From Larkinella bovis (GTDB lineage: Bacteria; Bacteroidota; Bacteroidia; Cytophagales; Spirosomataceae): a stretch of DNA of 64,000 nucleotides. Each line of letters opens with the position of its first letter. Positions within the stretch are counted from its first letter, which is position 1. Below are positions 34,493 to 42,342 of the stretch, piece after piece. A program made the translations under genes and the position numbers. Below the pieces are notes generated by a model that was not told the DNA's origin, made no database searches, and worked only from the letters and a program-made list of their open reading frames with translations. The stretch lies in contig NZ_JBHSMA010000002.1 in the NCBI RefSeq assembly GCF_042655385.1, positions 923,997 to 987,996 on the forward strand. The letters run 5' to 3'.

Positions 34493-35536
34493 TTAAGGGG
34501 CTAGATAACTGACCTCAGCTCGAAAACGCCGATCGGCGGGAGAAAGTTTCTCGAACGCCCGGGCCGAAATCTTGACGATCACCTTTTCGTTGACGCTGGT
34601 GGCGGGTAACCGCCCGATCACCTTGACCCAGATCGACTGTTGATTCATATCGTTCCGCACCAGCACCAGCGTTCCGATGGGAGCGGAGCGGTGCAACCCC
34701 AGGTATTTGTTTGAATTGCCGGACTGATCGATTACTTCGGCCAGACCAATTTCGGAAATCCGTCGGCTGTTGTCATTGGGCAGCGGGCCGCTGTCGCCAG
34801 GGCGAATGATGCGGGGTTCCGAAGGGGCTGAATTGGCGGGTTCGGCAGGCGCCCGGTCCGACTCGGCGGGTCGGGGTGAGTCCTCGTGCGGAGTGGGAAC
34901 GGTGCGGGGCGGAGCGGGCCGTTCGGTTTTGGGCGAATCGTTACGGGACGTCCGCGATCCCTCAGACGACGAATCGGAACGGTGCGCGATTTCGGCCTTG
35001 GGGGATGGCTCGCGTACCCGCCAGGCTTTTTCAGATACAATCAGGGCTTGCCCGCTGACAATATGGTCGGATTGGAGGTTGTTCCATTTCCGAACCTGAT
35101 CCATCGAAACGCCGTAGCGCGATGCCAGACTGTACAGGGTTTGGCCCGGTTCGACCTGATGAATACCGCTGTTGGCTTCTTTGGCGGTTTCCTGCCGCAC
35201 CTGCTGTTCTTCGCGTTTGTCTTCTTTTTCCTCCTTTTTAAGGGCTTTGTTGACGGCTTTCTCGGCTTTCCGGGATAGGTTGGTAGCCGGAATCCGCACG
35301 ACCTGATCGTAACGCACATTGTCGGGCAAACCGGGATTGGCCTCTTTAATGGCCTGAACGGATGAACCGTATTTGCGGACCAGCGAATACAACGTCTGGC
35401 CCTGCTCGACTTTGTGCAGTACGTATAGTTTGCCATCTTTCTTCTCCATTCCGAGCGAATCCAGCAGGATCGGATGGGCGTGGGTAACAAGACTGGTCAG
35501 CCAGCCCGCTAACAACAGCGGCAACAGTCGCTTCAT
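34493..35536 (-). CDS. LysM-domain protein with RlpA-like C-terminus
   Basis: The ATG at 35536 gives 347 residues with a signal peptide (MKRLLPLLLAGWLTSLVTHAHP). Two LysM peptidoglycan-binding motifs follow at about residues 45-90 (HKVEQGQTLYSLVRKYGSSVQAI) and 130-175 (HQVEPGQTLYSLASRYGVSMDQV), joined by a Lys/Glu-rich coiled-coil-like linker. A Pro/Ser/Arg-rich disordered segment leads to a C-terminal domain (GLAEVIDQSGNSNKYLGLHRSAPIGTLVLVRND) resembling the double-psi barrel of RlpA-type proteins. It is probably a periplasmic cell-wall-binding protein. Its start overlaps the stop of the upstream DUF4905 gene by 4 bp, indicating coupled translation. Confidence 0.83.
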   Translation of the reverse strand: MKRLLPLLLAGWLTSLVTHAHPILLDSLGMEKKDGKLYVLHKVEQGQTLYSLVRKYGSSVQAIKEANPGLPDNVRYDQVVRIPATNLSRKAEKAVNKALKKEEKEDKREEQQVRQETAKEANSGIHQVEPGQTLYSLASRYGVSMDQVRKWNNLQSDHIVSGQALIVSEKAWRVREPSPKAEIAHRSDSSSEGSRTSRNDSPKTERPAPPRTVPTPHEDSPRPAESDRAPAEPANSAPSEPRIIRPGDSGPLPNDNSRRISEIGLAEVIDQSGNSNKYLGLHRSAPIGTLVLVRNDMNQQSIWVKVIGRLPATSVNEKVIVKISARAFEKLSPADRRFRAEVSYLAP

Positions 35537-36387
35537 GGCGTAGGTGTCAAAAAATAACTGGTAATACACGTTGAATTCAGTTGAGTAATAAGCTGGTTTT
35601 GCCAAACGCAAAAAGAGCCGGTTCCGACCAACGGCCGGGCGCTGGCGTCGGAAGGCAGCCCGGTGGTTTCGATACCCGGGCCGGTTGGCTGGTGTAACCA
35701 GATTGTTTGTCGTCGGTCGGTGATCAACAGCGATGAGCGGAGCCGATCGTTTGGTTCACGATAATAATACGAAAAAATTAGTTTATCGGCAACTTCTAAA
35801 TAGTCGACGGATTCGATCGGCTGAATCTGGCCCATTTTTTTTAGAAAACGGTCGATGACGGGCCACCAGGGGCTCGACGTCGTGTAAGAAACGGGAAATT
35901 GCAAACGCGAATTGTGACCCGCGGGCGGTTTTATCGCCGTTTCGACCGGTTCGCCGTCCGACAGTCGGAAGACCACGACGGGGGAAAGAGTCGTATCGGT
36001 CAGGGAAGCGCGTTGCGCCCAGACCAGTTCGGCATTGGCGGCTTTCAGGGTGTGCTGTGGCCACTCCCAGCGAATTTGTCCGGTTTTCGGATCGACGGCC
36101 CCCAGGGCCGTGGGAACCGGCAGGCGGTTGTTATCGAATCGATGGTATAACGCCAGGCCGTTCCAGAGGCCGACCAGCGCCGAGTGAAACGGCACCGCCG
36201 GTTGAATCTGCGAAAGGAGGGTTCCCGGCGGCAATTCGGCCGTCACGTAGGTCAATCGCTGGGTTTCGTGACTGCGTAATTCGGCCACGAAGCGGGGAGG
36301 AGCCAAATCGACCTGTTCAAAAATAAGCCGCCAGACGGATTCCGAAAAGGACAGTTGAAAGGCAATGGGTAACTGATTCTGGCTCAC
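35533..36387 (-). CDS. DUF4905 family protein, GTG start
   Basis: I place the start at GTG 36387 (reading VSQNQLPIAFQLSFSESVWRLIF), giving 284 residues. The frame continues upstream without an ATG until it runs under kdsB, where it is only a shadow. The protein has no signal peptide. Tryptophan- and Asp-rich strand repeats (GQIRWEWPQHTLK, NGLALYHRFDNN) suggest a beta-propeller-like fold. It resembles DUF4905, a family of unknown function in Cytophagales. The stop shares ATGA with the start of the LysM gene. It is divergent from kdsB, 102 bp away. Confidence 0.7.
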   Translation of the reverse strand: MSQNQLPIAFQLSFSESVWRLIFEQVDLAPPRFVAELRSHETQRLTYVTAELPPGTLLSQIQPAVPFHSALVGLWNGLALYHRFDNNRLPVPTALGAVDPKTGQIRWEWPQHTLKAANAELVWAQRASLTDTTLSPVVVFRLSDGEPVETAIKPPAGHNSRLQFPVSYTTSSPWWPVIDRFLKKMGQIQPIESVDYLEVADKLIFSYYYREPNDRLRSSLLITDRRQTIWLHQPTGPGIETTGLPSDASARPLVGTGSFCVWQNQLITQLNSTCITSYFLTPTP

Positions 36388-36489
36388 GGGGCGATGCAGG
36401 ATGGTTATTCCGGGAATTATCAACAGCCCGACGCTGCGGTTTCCGCCGAGTTCGGAGTATCTTGCGCCAAAAATACCGAAAATCGACGA

Positions 36490-37221
36490 ATGAACATCCT
36501 CGGAATTATCCCGGCCCGGTATGCCTCCAGCCGTTTCCCGGCCAAAGCGCTGGCCGTTATTGATGGAAAAACCATGATTCAGCGCGTAATGGAGCAATCC
36601 TGGAAAGCACAGTCGCTGAGTCAGGTCGTTGTCGCTACGGATCACGAAGCCATCGCCAGCCACGTCCGTTCGTTTGGCGGAGCGGTGATGATGACCTCCG
36701 AACACCACCAGAGTGGTACGGATCGCTGTTTTGAAGCGCTGCAGGCTGTGGGTGGAAAGGTGGATTATGTGATTAATATTCAGGGTGATGAACCATTTAT
36801 TAAACCCGAACAGATCAACCTGCTGGCGTCGGTTCTGGATGGAAAGACGGAGCTGGCCACGCTCGTCAAAAAAATTGAAGATCCGCACCTTCTGACGAGC
36901 CCGAGCACGCCCAAAGTGGTGCTGAATGCCCGCAGTGAAGCCCTGTATTTCAGCCGCCAGACGCTGCCCTACCTGCGCGAGCGAAAACCGGAAGAATGGC
37001 TGCACTACCACACGTTTTACAAACATATTGGCATTTACGCGTACCGGGCGGATATTCTGGCCCAAATTACGCAATTAAGTCCCTCGTCGCTGGAAAGAGC
37101 CGAAGCACTCGAGCAACTCCGCTGGCTCGAAAATGGGTACCGGATTCGCTGTGTTATAACCGAGCTGGACAGCTTTGGCATCGATACGCCGGACGATCTG
37201 GCGCGATTAACGCAGCCGTAA
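36490..37221 (+). CDS. kdsB: 3-deoxy-manno-octulosonate cytidylyltransferase
   Basis: The ATG at 36490 gives 243 residues and places the nucleotide-binding motif MNILGIIPARYASSRFPAKAL at the very N-terminus, as in the family. Other markers are VVVATDHEAI, MTSEHHQSGTDRCFEAL, VINIQGDEPFI and the end SFGIDTPDDLARL. KdsB joins CMP to Kdo, activating it for lipopolysaccharide inner-core synthesis. The protein is cytoplasmic. It is divergent from the DUF4905-LysM operon. The identification is firm. Confidence 0.96.
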   Translation: MNILGIIPARYASSRFPAKALAVIDGKTMIQRVMEQSWKAQSLSQVVVATDHEAIASHVRSFGGAVMMTSEHHQSGTDRCFEALQAVGGKVDYVINIQGDEPFIKPEQINLLASVLDGKTELATLVKKIEDPHLLTSPSTPKVVLNARSEALYFSRQTLPYLRERKPEEWLHYHTFYKHIGIYAYRADILAQITQLSPSSLERAEALEQLRWLENGYRIRCVITELDSFGIDTPDDLARLTQP

Positions 37222-37466
37222 AACCAGCCTGACCGGTTAGTGCCGGAAGGCGATACGGTTTTGGTTCCTCGGCGAAACTTTCCGGATGGTAAGTGATAAA
37301 TAACGCCGGTTTTGGGGAAAGTGAACACTAAAACCGTAACTTGCCGGAGCGCACTGTGCGGGAAGCCGTCTGTTAAAAATGGTTAAAATCGAACCGGCTA
37401 AACAGTTTCGGGCGTTACCAAGTTGAACTAGAGTAAGCTATTCAATCAAACACAGCATTTAGTATT
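37222..37466. other. 245-bp gap before porX
   Basis: No gene, RNA or repeat is recognised. It presumably includes the porX promoter, but no TAnnTTTG match with good spacing was found. Confidence 0.4.
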
Positions 37467-39023
37467 ATGCAGAACTATTCCATCCTCTGGGCTGACGACG
37501 AAATTGATTTATTGAAACCCCATATTCTGTTTCTCAATAATAAAGGCTATTCCATTACCCCCGTCAACAGCGGAGCCGATGCGCTTGAAAAAGTCGATCA
37601 GGAGAATTTCGACCTGGTTTTTCTGGATGAAATGATGCCGGGGATGACCGGTTTGGAAACTCTCCAGCAAATCAAGCAGATCCGGCCCAACCTGCCTGTG
37701 GTGATGATCACCAAGAGCGAAGAAGAGCACATCATGGAGGGGGCGATTGGTGCTAAAATTGCCGATTACCTCATCAAACCGCTGAATCCGAACCAGATTT
37801 TACTATCGGTCAAAAAAATTCTGGACAACAAACGGCTGGTGACCGAACGAACCAACCAGAGCTACCAGCAGGATTTTCGGAATCTTTCGATGATGTATAA
37901 CGACCGGGTTGATTTTGCCGATTGGGTTGATATTTACAGGAAGCTTATTTTCTGGGAGTTAGAGCTGGACGGGACGCAGGATAAAAGCATGGCGGAAGTC
38001 TTCAACATGCAGAAAAGCGAGGCTAACTCGACGTTTTGCAAGTTCGTCATGGATAATTACGAAGACTGGCTGAACGAACCCAAAATGGAAAAACCGGTGA
38101 TGTCGCACCAACTGATGCGCAAGAAGGTTTTCCCGCTGCTGGAACAGAACAACCCCCTGTTTTTCGTGCTGATCGATAACCTGCGTTACGACCAGTGGAA
38201 GGTCATTGAGCCGATCATGGCCGAGTTTTTTACGGTTGAAGAAGAATCTTCCTATTATTCGATTCTGCCGACGACCACGGCCTTTGCGCGCAACGCCATT
38301 TTTTCGGGCATGTTGCCCAGTGAAATGGAGAAAAAACACCCCGATCTCTGGGTGAACGACGATAACGAGGAAGCCGGTTTGAACAACAACGAAGACCAGT
38401 TTCTGAAACGTCAGATCGACAGCAGCCGCCTGAACATCCGGTTTTCGTACAACAAGATTCTGAATATCAACCAGGGCAAACACCTGGTCGATAATTTCAG
38501 TAACCTGATGCAGAACGATCTGAACGTGATTGTCTACAACTTCGTGGACATGCTGTCGCACGCCCGGACGGACATGGCGATGATCAAGGAACTGGCACCC
38601 GACGAAGCGGCTTACCGCTCCATTACGCGTTCCTGGTTCACGCACTCGCCTTTGCTGGAATTGATCCGGAAGATTTCTGAAAAAGGCGGGCGGCTCATCA
38701 TTACCACCGACCACGGGATGATTCGGGTGCAAAAACCGGCCAAAATTGTTGGGTATCGCGATACGAATACCAACCTGCGGTACAAGCAGGGCAAAAACCT
38801 GGGCTTCGACGACAACCACATTTTTGTCTGCCGCAAACCGGAGAATTTTTTCCTGCCCCGGATTCACGTGTCCACCGCCTACGTTTTCACGCTGGAAGAT
38901 TACTTCTTCGCGTACCCGAACAACTACAATTATTACGTCAATTATTACCGGGATACGTTCCAGCACGGTGGCGTTTCGCTGGAAGAAATGATTATCCCCT
39001 TCGTCTATTTAAAAGCAAAATGA
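37467..39023 (+). CDS. porX: PorX, response regulator of type IX secretion
   Basis: The 518-residue protein has an N-terminal receiver domain (about 1-125) with the acidic pocket Asp10-Asp11 and the phospho-acceptor Asp54 in LVFLDEMMPGM, and Lys in YLIKPLNP. The remainder is a PglZ domain of the alkaline-phosphatase superfamily, with FVLIDNLRYDQW, YSILPTTTAFARNAIFSG and IITTDHGMI as metal-site segments. PorX controls and is needed for type IX secretion and gliding in Bacteroidota, partnered by the histidine kinase PorY, and its PglZ domain degrades signalling oligonucleotides. porY and sigP are not in the window. The repeat element after the gene separates it from convergent ftsE. Confidence 0.95.
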   Translation: MQNYSILWADDEIDLLKPHILFLNNKGYSITPVNSGADALEKVDQENFDLVFLDEMMPGMTGLETLQQIKQIRPNLPVVMITKSEEEHIMEGAIGAKIADYLIKPLNPNQILLSVKKILDNKRLVTERTNQSYQQDFRNLSMMYNDRVDFADWVDIYRKLIFWELELDGTQDKSMAEVFNMQKSEANSTFCKFVMDNYEDWLNEPKMEKPVMSHQLMRKKVFPLLEQNNPLFFVLIDNLRYDQWKVIEPIMAEFFTVEEESSYYSILPTTTAFARNAIFSGMLPSEMEKKHPDLWVNDDNEEAGLNNNEDQFLKRQIDSSRLNIRFSYNKILNINQGKHLVDNFSNLMQNDLNVIVYNFVDMLSHARTDMAMIKELAPDEAAYRSITRSWFTHSPLLELIRKISEKGGRLIITTDHGMIRVQKPAKIVGYRDTNTNLRYKQGKNLGFDDNHIFVCRKPENFFLPRIHVSTAYVFTLEDYFFAYPNNYNYYVNYYRDTFQHGGVSLEEMIIPFVYLKAK

Positions 39024-39094
39024 GTTAAGAATTAAGAATGAAGAGTTATGAGTTAGGCTGACGCATTCAACTCATAACTCTTCATTCTTAACTC
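39022..39094. repeat. Long AT-rich inverted repeat with TGACGC core (copy 4)
   Basis: The left arm of GAGTTAAGAATTAAGAATGA-type units (39022-39054) is mirrored by AACTCATAACTC to CTTAACTC (39069-39094). The loop carries CTGACGCATTC (39058-39068). It lies between convergent porX and ftsE. Confidence 0.75.
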
Positions 39095-39095
39095 C

Positions 39096-39776
39096 CTATA
39101 AGCCTTGCTCAATCACCTTGCCGTCTTCGACGCGGAGGATGCGGGCGGGGTATTTGCGGAGAAAGTCGTAGTTGTGGGTCGCCATCAGAATGGCAGTGCC
39201 GGAATTGTTGATGGTCTGGAAAACCTGCATGATCTGCTCGCCCACGGCGGGATCGAGGTTTCCGGTCGGTTCGTCGGCAATCAGAATCATCGGTTCGTTG
39301 AGCATGGCGCGGGCTACGACGACGCGCTGTTGCTCCCCACCCGAAAGCTGGTGGGGCATTTTTTTGTGCAAGGTTCCGAGTCCAACCTGCATCAGAACTT
39401 CCGAAATGCGGTTTTTCATCTTGGTCTGGTCGGTCCAGCCGGTGGCTTTCAGCACAAACCGCAGGTTGTCTTCCACGTTGCGGTCCATGAAAAGCTGAAA
39501 GTCCTGGAAGACGATCCCGATTTTCCGGCGCAGGTAGGGTACATCTTTCGGTTTCAGTTTTTCGAGGGAAAAACCGGCCACGCGCCCCGCCCCGGCCTGT
39601 AGCCAGAGATCGGCGTACAGCGTTTTGAGCAACGAACTTTTCCCGCTGCCCGTCCGGCCAATCAAAAACACAAAATCGCCCTTGTTGACGTCAAACGTCA
39701 CATCTGCCAGGACAATTCGCCCACCCTGGTAAATATCAGCCTGACTCAGCGACAAAACGGGTTCGGTTGAAAACAT
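39096..39776 (-). CDS. ftsE: FtsE-like ABC transporter ATP-binding protein
   Basis: The 226-residue ATPase has Walker A GRTGSGKSS (about 40-48), a Q-loop, the ABC signature LSGGEQQR, and Walker B LIADEPTGNLDP. The text VFQDFQLFMDRNVEDNLRFVLKATGW matches FtsE more than other ABC ATPases. FtsE with the membrane protein FtsX controls cell-wall hydrolases during division. ftsX is not adjacent: it is flanked by convergent porX and by the aldolase gene, so if this is FtsE its partner is encoded elsewhere. The protein has an unusual short N-terminal extension (MFSTEPVLSLSQADIYQGG). Confidence 0.85.
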   Translation of the reverse strand: MFSTEPVLSLSQADIYQGGRIVLADVTFDVNKGDFVFLIGRTGSGKSSLLKTLYADLWLQAGAGRVAGFSLEKLKPKDVPYLRRKIGIVFQDFQLFMDRNVEDNLRFVLKATGWTDQTKMKNRISEVLMQVGLGTLHKKMPHQLSGGEQQRVVVARAMLNEPMILIADEPTGNLDPAVGEQIMQVFQTINNSGTAILMATHNYDFLRKYPARILRVEDGKVIEQGL

Positions 39777-39790
39777 CTTATTCAGGGAAG

Positions 39791-39882
39791 AGTGATGAGT
39801 TAAGAGTTAAGAGTTAAAGCAGAGCAGTCATTTTTAGAATGCGTCAGCCAACCCATAACTCTTCACTCTTAATTCATAACTA
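39791..39882. repeat. AT-rich inverted repeat with TGACGC core (copy 5)
   Basis: The left arm (AGTGATGAGTTAAGAGTTAA, 39791-39810) is imperfectly mirrored by AACCCATAACTCTTCACTC and following bases (39850-39882), around GAATGCGTCAGCC (39837-39849). Its right end overlaps the last codon of the aldolase gene. Confidence 0.7.
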
Positions 39883-40539
39883 TTTCGTTGCCGCTTTCTG
39901 GTGATCGGCCAGGAATTTGGCCAGGCCAATGTCGGTCAGCGGGTGGTTGAACAGGGCAGTAATCGCGCTCAGCGGCCCGGTCATCACGTCGGCGCCGACC
40001 TCGGCGCACTGGATGATGTGCATCGGGTGACGAACCGAAGCGGCCAGAATTTCCGTGGCATAGCTGTAATTCCGGTAAATCAGGGCAATCTGCTCAATCA
40101 GGGCCACCCCATCCACCGAAATATCGTCCAGTCGACCAATAAAAGGCGAAACGTAGGTCGCGCCGGCTTTGGCGGCCAGCAGCGCCTGTCCCGCCGAAAA
40201 TACCAGCGTACAGTTGGTTTTGATACCTTTTTCGGAGAAATAATTGATGGCTTTGATACCGTCTCGGATCATTGGCACTTTCACTACAATCTTGTCATCG
40301 ATTTCGGCCAGTTCTTCACCCTCCGCGATCATTTCCTTATAGGTGGTTGCAATCACCTCGGCACTCACATCGCCATCGACAATTTCGCAAATGGCTTTGT
40401 AGCGCTGCATGATGTTGTTTTTGCCAGTAATTTTTTCCTTCGCCATCAGGGAAGGATTGGTGGTTACACCGTCTAAAATTCCCAGTTCCTGGGCCTCGCG
40501 AATGTCGTCTAGATTGGCAGTATCAATGAAAAACTTCAT
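39880..40539 (-). CDS. Fructose-6-phosphate aldolase / transaldolase-like
   Basis: The 219-residue protein belongs to the short transaldolase (TalC/Fsa) subfamily: MKFFIDTANLDDIREAQELGILDGVTTNPSLMAKE at the start, the Schiff-base Lys87 in KIVVKVPM, then KTNCTLVFSAGQALLAAKAGATYVSPFIGRLDD. Members form dihydroxyacetone-transfer adducts; whether this one is a transaldolase of the pentose phosphate pathway or a fructose-6-phosphate aldolase cannot be decided from sequence. Its length fits the subfamily. A TATCTTTG element lies 20 bp upstream of the ATG. It is probably monocistronic. Confidence 0.92.
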   Translation of the reverse strand: MKFFIDTANLDDIREAQELGILDGVTTNPSLMAKEKITGKNNIMQRYKAICEIVDGDVSAEVIATTYKEMIAEGEELAEIDDKIVVKVPMIRDGIKAINYFSEKGIKTNCTLVFSAGQALLAAKAGATYVSPFIGRLDDISVDGVALIEQIALIYRNYSYATEILAASVRHPMHIIQCAEVGADVMTGPLSAITALFNHPLTDIGLAKFLADHQKAATK

Positions 40540-40558
40540 GTTGTCTAAACCGGAATAA

Positions 40559-40566
40559 CAAAGATA
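40559..40566 (-). promoter_or_regulatory. Candidate -7 element for the aldolase gene
   Basis: Reads TATCTTTG on the minus strand (TAnnTTTG), 20 bp upstream of the ATG. Confidence 0.5.
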
Positions 40567-40675
40567 TGGGGTGAGTCTGAATCGTTTAAAAAGTAAAGAT
40601 AAGCGAAGATTTCAATTACCCGGTTTGGGACCGTAAATGGTGAAAAAACCGGTACGAAATGGGGAAACAAAAAAA

Positions 40676-40765
40676 GGCAAACCGACATCTCACCGCTACG
40701 ACCGCCTACCCTTGCTTCCGTCAAGACCTGGGGGATTCAGCAGGAGCTGGTAGTGCCTGTTTGCC
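40676..40765 (-). ncRNA. ffs: Signal recognition particle RNA, small bacterial type
   Basis: On the minus strand this 90-base RNA begins GGCAAACAGGCAC and ends GATGTCGGTTTGCC, so that GGCAAAC pairs with GTTTGCC. The core CAGGTCTTGACGGAAGCA carries the conserved Ffh-binding internal loops and a GNRA-like/tetraloop region, as in 4.5S RNA. A T run after the 3' end (A run at 40668-40675 on the plus strand) serves as terminator. A TACTTTTG promoter element lies 5 bp upstream. SRP RNA targets membrane proteins co-translationally with Ffh. Confidence 0.9.
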
Positions 40766-40770
40766 GGGTG

Positions 40771-40778
40771 CAAAAGTA
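40771..40778 (-). promoter_or_regulatory. -7 element of the SRP RNA gene
   Basis: Reads TACTTTTG on the minus strand, placed about 6 bases ahead of the RNA 5' end, exactly where a TAnnTTTG element should be. Confidence 0.65.
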
Positions 40779-40810
40779 AGAGATTGTGCGGGAAAATAAA
40801 AACCGCCCGC

Positions 40811-40818
40811 TACTTTTG
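40811..40818 (+). promoter_or_regulatory. Candidate -7 element toward the TPR lipoprotein gene
   Basis: TACTTTTG on the plus strand, divergent from the SRP promoter, 133 bp before the ATG at 40951. Confidence 0.4.
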
Positions 40819-40950
40819 TAGTAATTTCATCCTTATTCAGCAACCGGGCGACCTGCTTTCTGATCGGAAGAAAACGGATTGTTCTCACTGTCAGGAAGTT
40901 GATGCTGACTTTGCTGTTTACTAATTTGGCCCGACCGGGCAACCTACTTT

Positions 40951-41721
40951 ATGATCGAAACCATTCTGAATGCACCACGGACCCGTGTTTTTTTTACCGG
41001 GACAAAAAATACGTTCGTCACCCTTTATGGGCTGGCTTTTCTGCTCATCGGACTGGTATTCCAGGCCTGCACCTCATCGGCCGATAAACTGGCCGAAGCC
41101 CGGGCGTTAATGCAACAAGGTAAATTTCGGGAAGCGATTACGCCCTTAAACGCGGCCGTTGAAGCCGACGCGAAAAACCACGAAGCGTTTAACAGCCGGG
41201 GCGTTGCTTATTTCGAATTGAAAGATTACGAAAATGCCCTGCTGGATTATGAACAGGCCATTCAGCTGAATTCCGAATTTTACAAACCGTATTACAACCG
41301 GGCGAAACTCAAAACCGCCCGGGGGGAAACCGATTCGGCCCTGAAAGACTATGCCGAAGCAATCCGACGGGCTCCCGAAATGTCGGATATTTACCTGGAT
41401 CGGGGGCAGTTGTACGCCAATTCGGGCAATCTGGAAACGGCCCTGATGGATTTTGACAAGGCCATTCAGCTTGACTCGACGAATTCACTGGCGTATTTTA
41501 ACCGGGGGAACATCCGGTTTCAGCAGGATGAGTTTGCCCAGGCGCTCGACGATTTTGCCAAAACCGTACAACTGGATCCTAAATTCGGGAAAGCGTTTAA
41601 TGCGCTGGGGGTTACCCAGGTGATGCTGAATCAGCGCGAAAATGGGTGTTTAAGCCTGAAGCAGGCCAAACAGCTCGGCTATACCGAAGCCGAAGCGTAT
41701 ATAACGGAATACTGTCAATAA
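40951..41721 (+). CDS. TPR-repeat lipoprotein
   Basis: The 256-residue protein has a lipobox (LVFQAC, Cys near residue 40) preceded by an unusually long N-region (MIETILNAPRTRVFFTGTKN), so the true start may be a non-ATG codon closer to the hydrophobic core. After the Cys come about six tetratricopeptide repeats, each with the pattern A..Y..RG..Y...G..E.AL.DFDKAI.LD (for example YENALLDYEQAIQLNSEFYKPYYNRA). TPR lipoproteins scaffold envelope complexes, and many are found in Bacteroidota; no specific partner is seen. It lies in front of the TMEM220-like gene on the same strand after 109 bp. Confidence 0.8.
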   Translation: MIETILNAPRTRVFFTGTKNTFVTLYGLAFLLIGLVFQACTSSADKLAEARALMQQGKFREAITPLNAAVEADAKNHEAFNSRGVAYFELKDYENALLDYEQAIQLNSEFYKPYYNRAKLKTARGETDSALKDYAEAIRRAPEMSDIYLDRGQLYANSGNLETALMDFDKAIQLDSTNSLAYFNRGNIRFQQDEFAQALDDFAKTVQLDPKFGKAFNALGVTQVMLNQRENGCLSLKQAKQLGYTEAEAYITEYCQ

Positions 41722-41830
41722 GGAGTTGGGAGAGTATTTCCGAATGAACCGGGTAGCCAACCGTCGGACGGCCACTATCCTCACTTTTACGTTTTAGCTT
41801 CTCACTCTTACGTTTTAACTCTACACTCTT

Positions 41831-42172
41831 ATGCGTAAAGCAATCGCGATTTCCTTTGGATTAATTTTCGTGCTTTTTGCGGCTTTTCAGTACAACGATC
41901 CCGATCCGCAGGTTTGGGTGCCCATTTACGGTTTTGCCGCTCTGGCCTGCTTTCTGGCGTTGGGCAATAAACTCCAGCCGTGGTTCTACGGGGTGGCCGG
42001 GGTGTTGTACCTGGGCATGGCCATTTACTGGTGGCCCCCGGTTTTCGAAGGGTTTCTCCTCGATGAAATGGGAATGAAAACCATCAATATCGAACTCGCC
42101 CGCGAATCCGGTGGGTTAGGCATCTGCGCCCTTGTGCTGTTTGGGCTGGCCGTTCTGACCCGAAAAAAATAA
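41831..42172 (+). CDS. TMEM220 family membrane protein
   Basis: The 113-residue protein has four hydrophobic segments (about 5-20, 27-45, 50-66 and 93-108), with the short charged loop YNDPDPQVWV after the first helix. FAAFQYNDPDPQVWVPIYG and YWWPPVFE match the TMEM220 family found in bacteria and animals. Its biochemical role is unknown. Direct repeats (TTACGTTTTA) lie in the upstream gap at about 41780-41815. A bidirectional terminator follows. Confidence 0.8.
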   Translation: MRKAIAISFGLIFVLFAAFQYNDPDPQVWVPIYGFAALACFLALGNKLQPWFYGVAGVLYLGMAIYWWPPVFEGFLLDEMGMKTINIELARESGGLGICALVLFGLAVLTRKK

Positions 42173-42285
42173 GTTGGCTTTTTTAAAACAATTCGGTTCC
42201 GGGCCGGTTTTATACCCATAAGTTGCTGATAAACGGGGATACTGTGAAAAGTACCCGATTGAAAAATAACCGTTTAGGAAGCGAC

Positions 42286-42324
42286 AAGAAAGCCAGGTGA
42301 CTCACGTCGTCTGGCTTTCTTTTT
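42286..42324. terminator. Bidirectional terminator after the TMEM220 gene
   Basis: AAGAAAGCCAG (42286-42296) pairs with CTGGCTTTCTT (42311-42321), followed by T. It serves both convergent genes. Confidence 0.8.
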
Positions 42325-42342
42325 GGCTAACGATGCACTCGG

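Noticed and set aside
36388..37074. Extension of the DUF4905 frame upstream under kdsB
   Set aside because: That part is the reverse complement of kdsB, which is certain, and its translation looks like a shadow.
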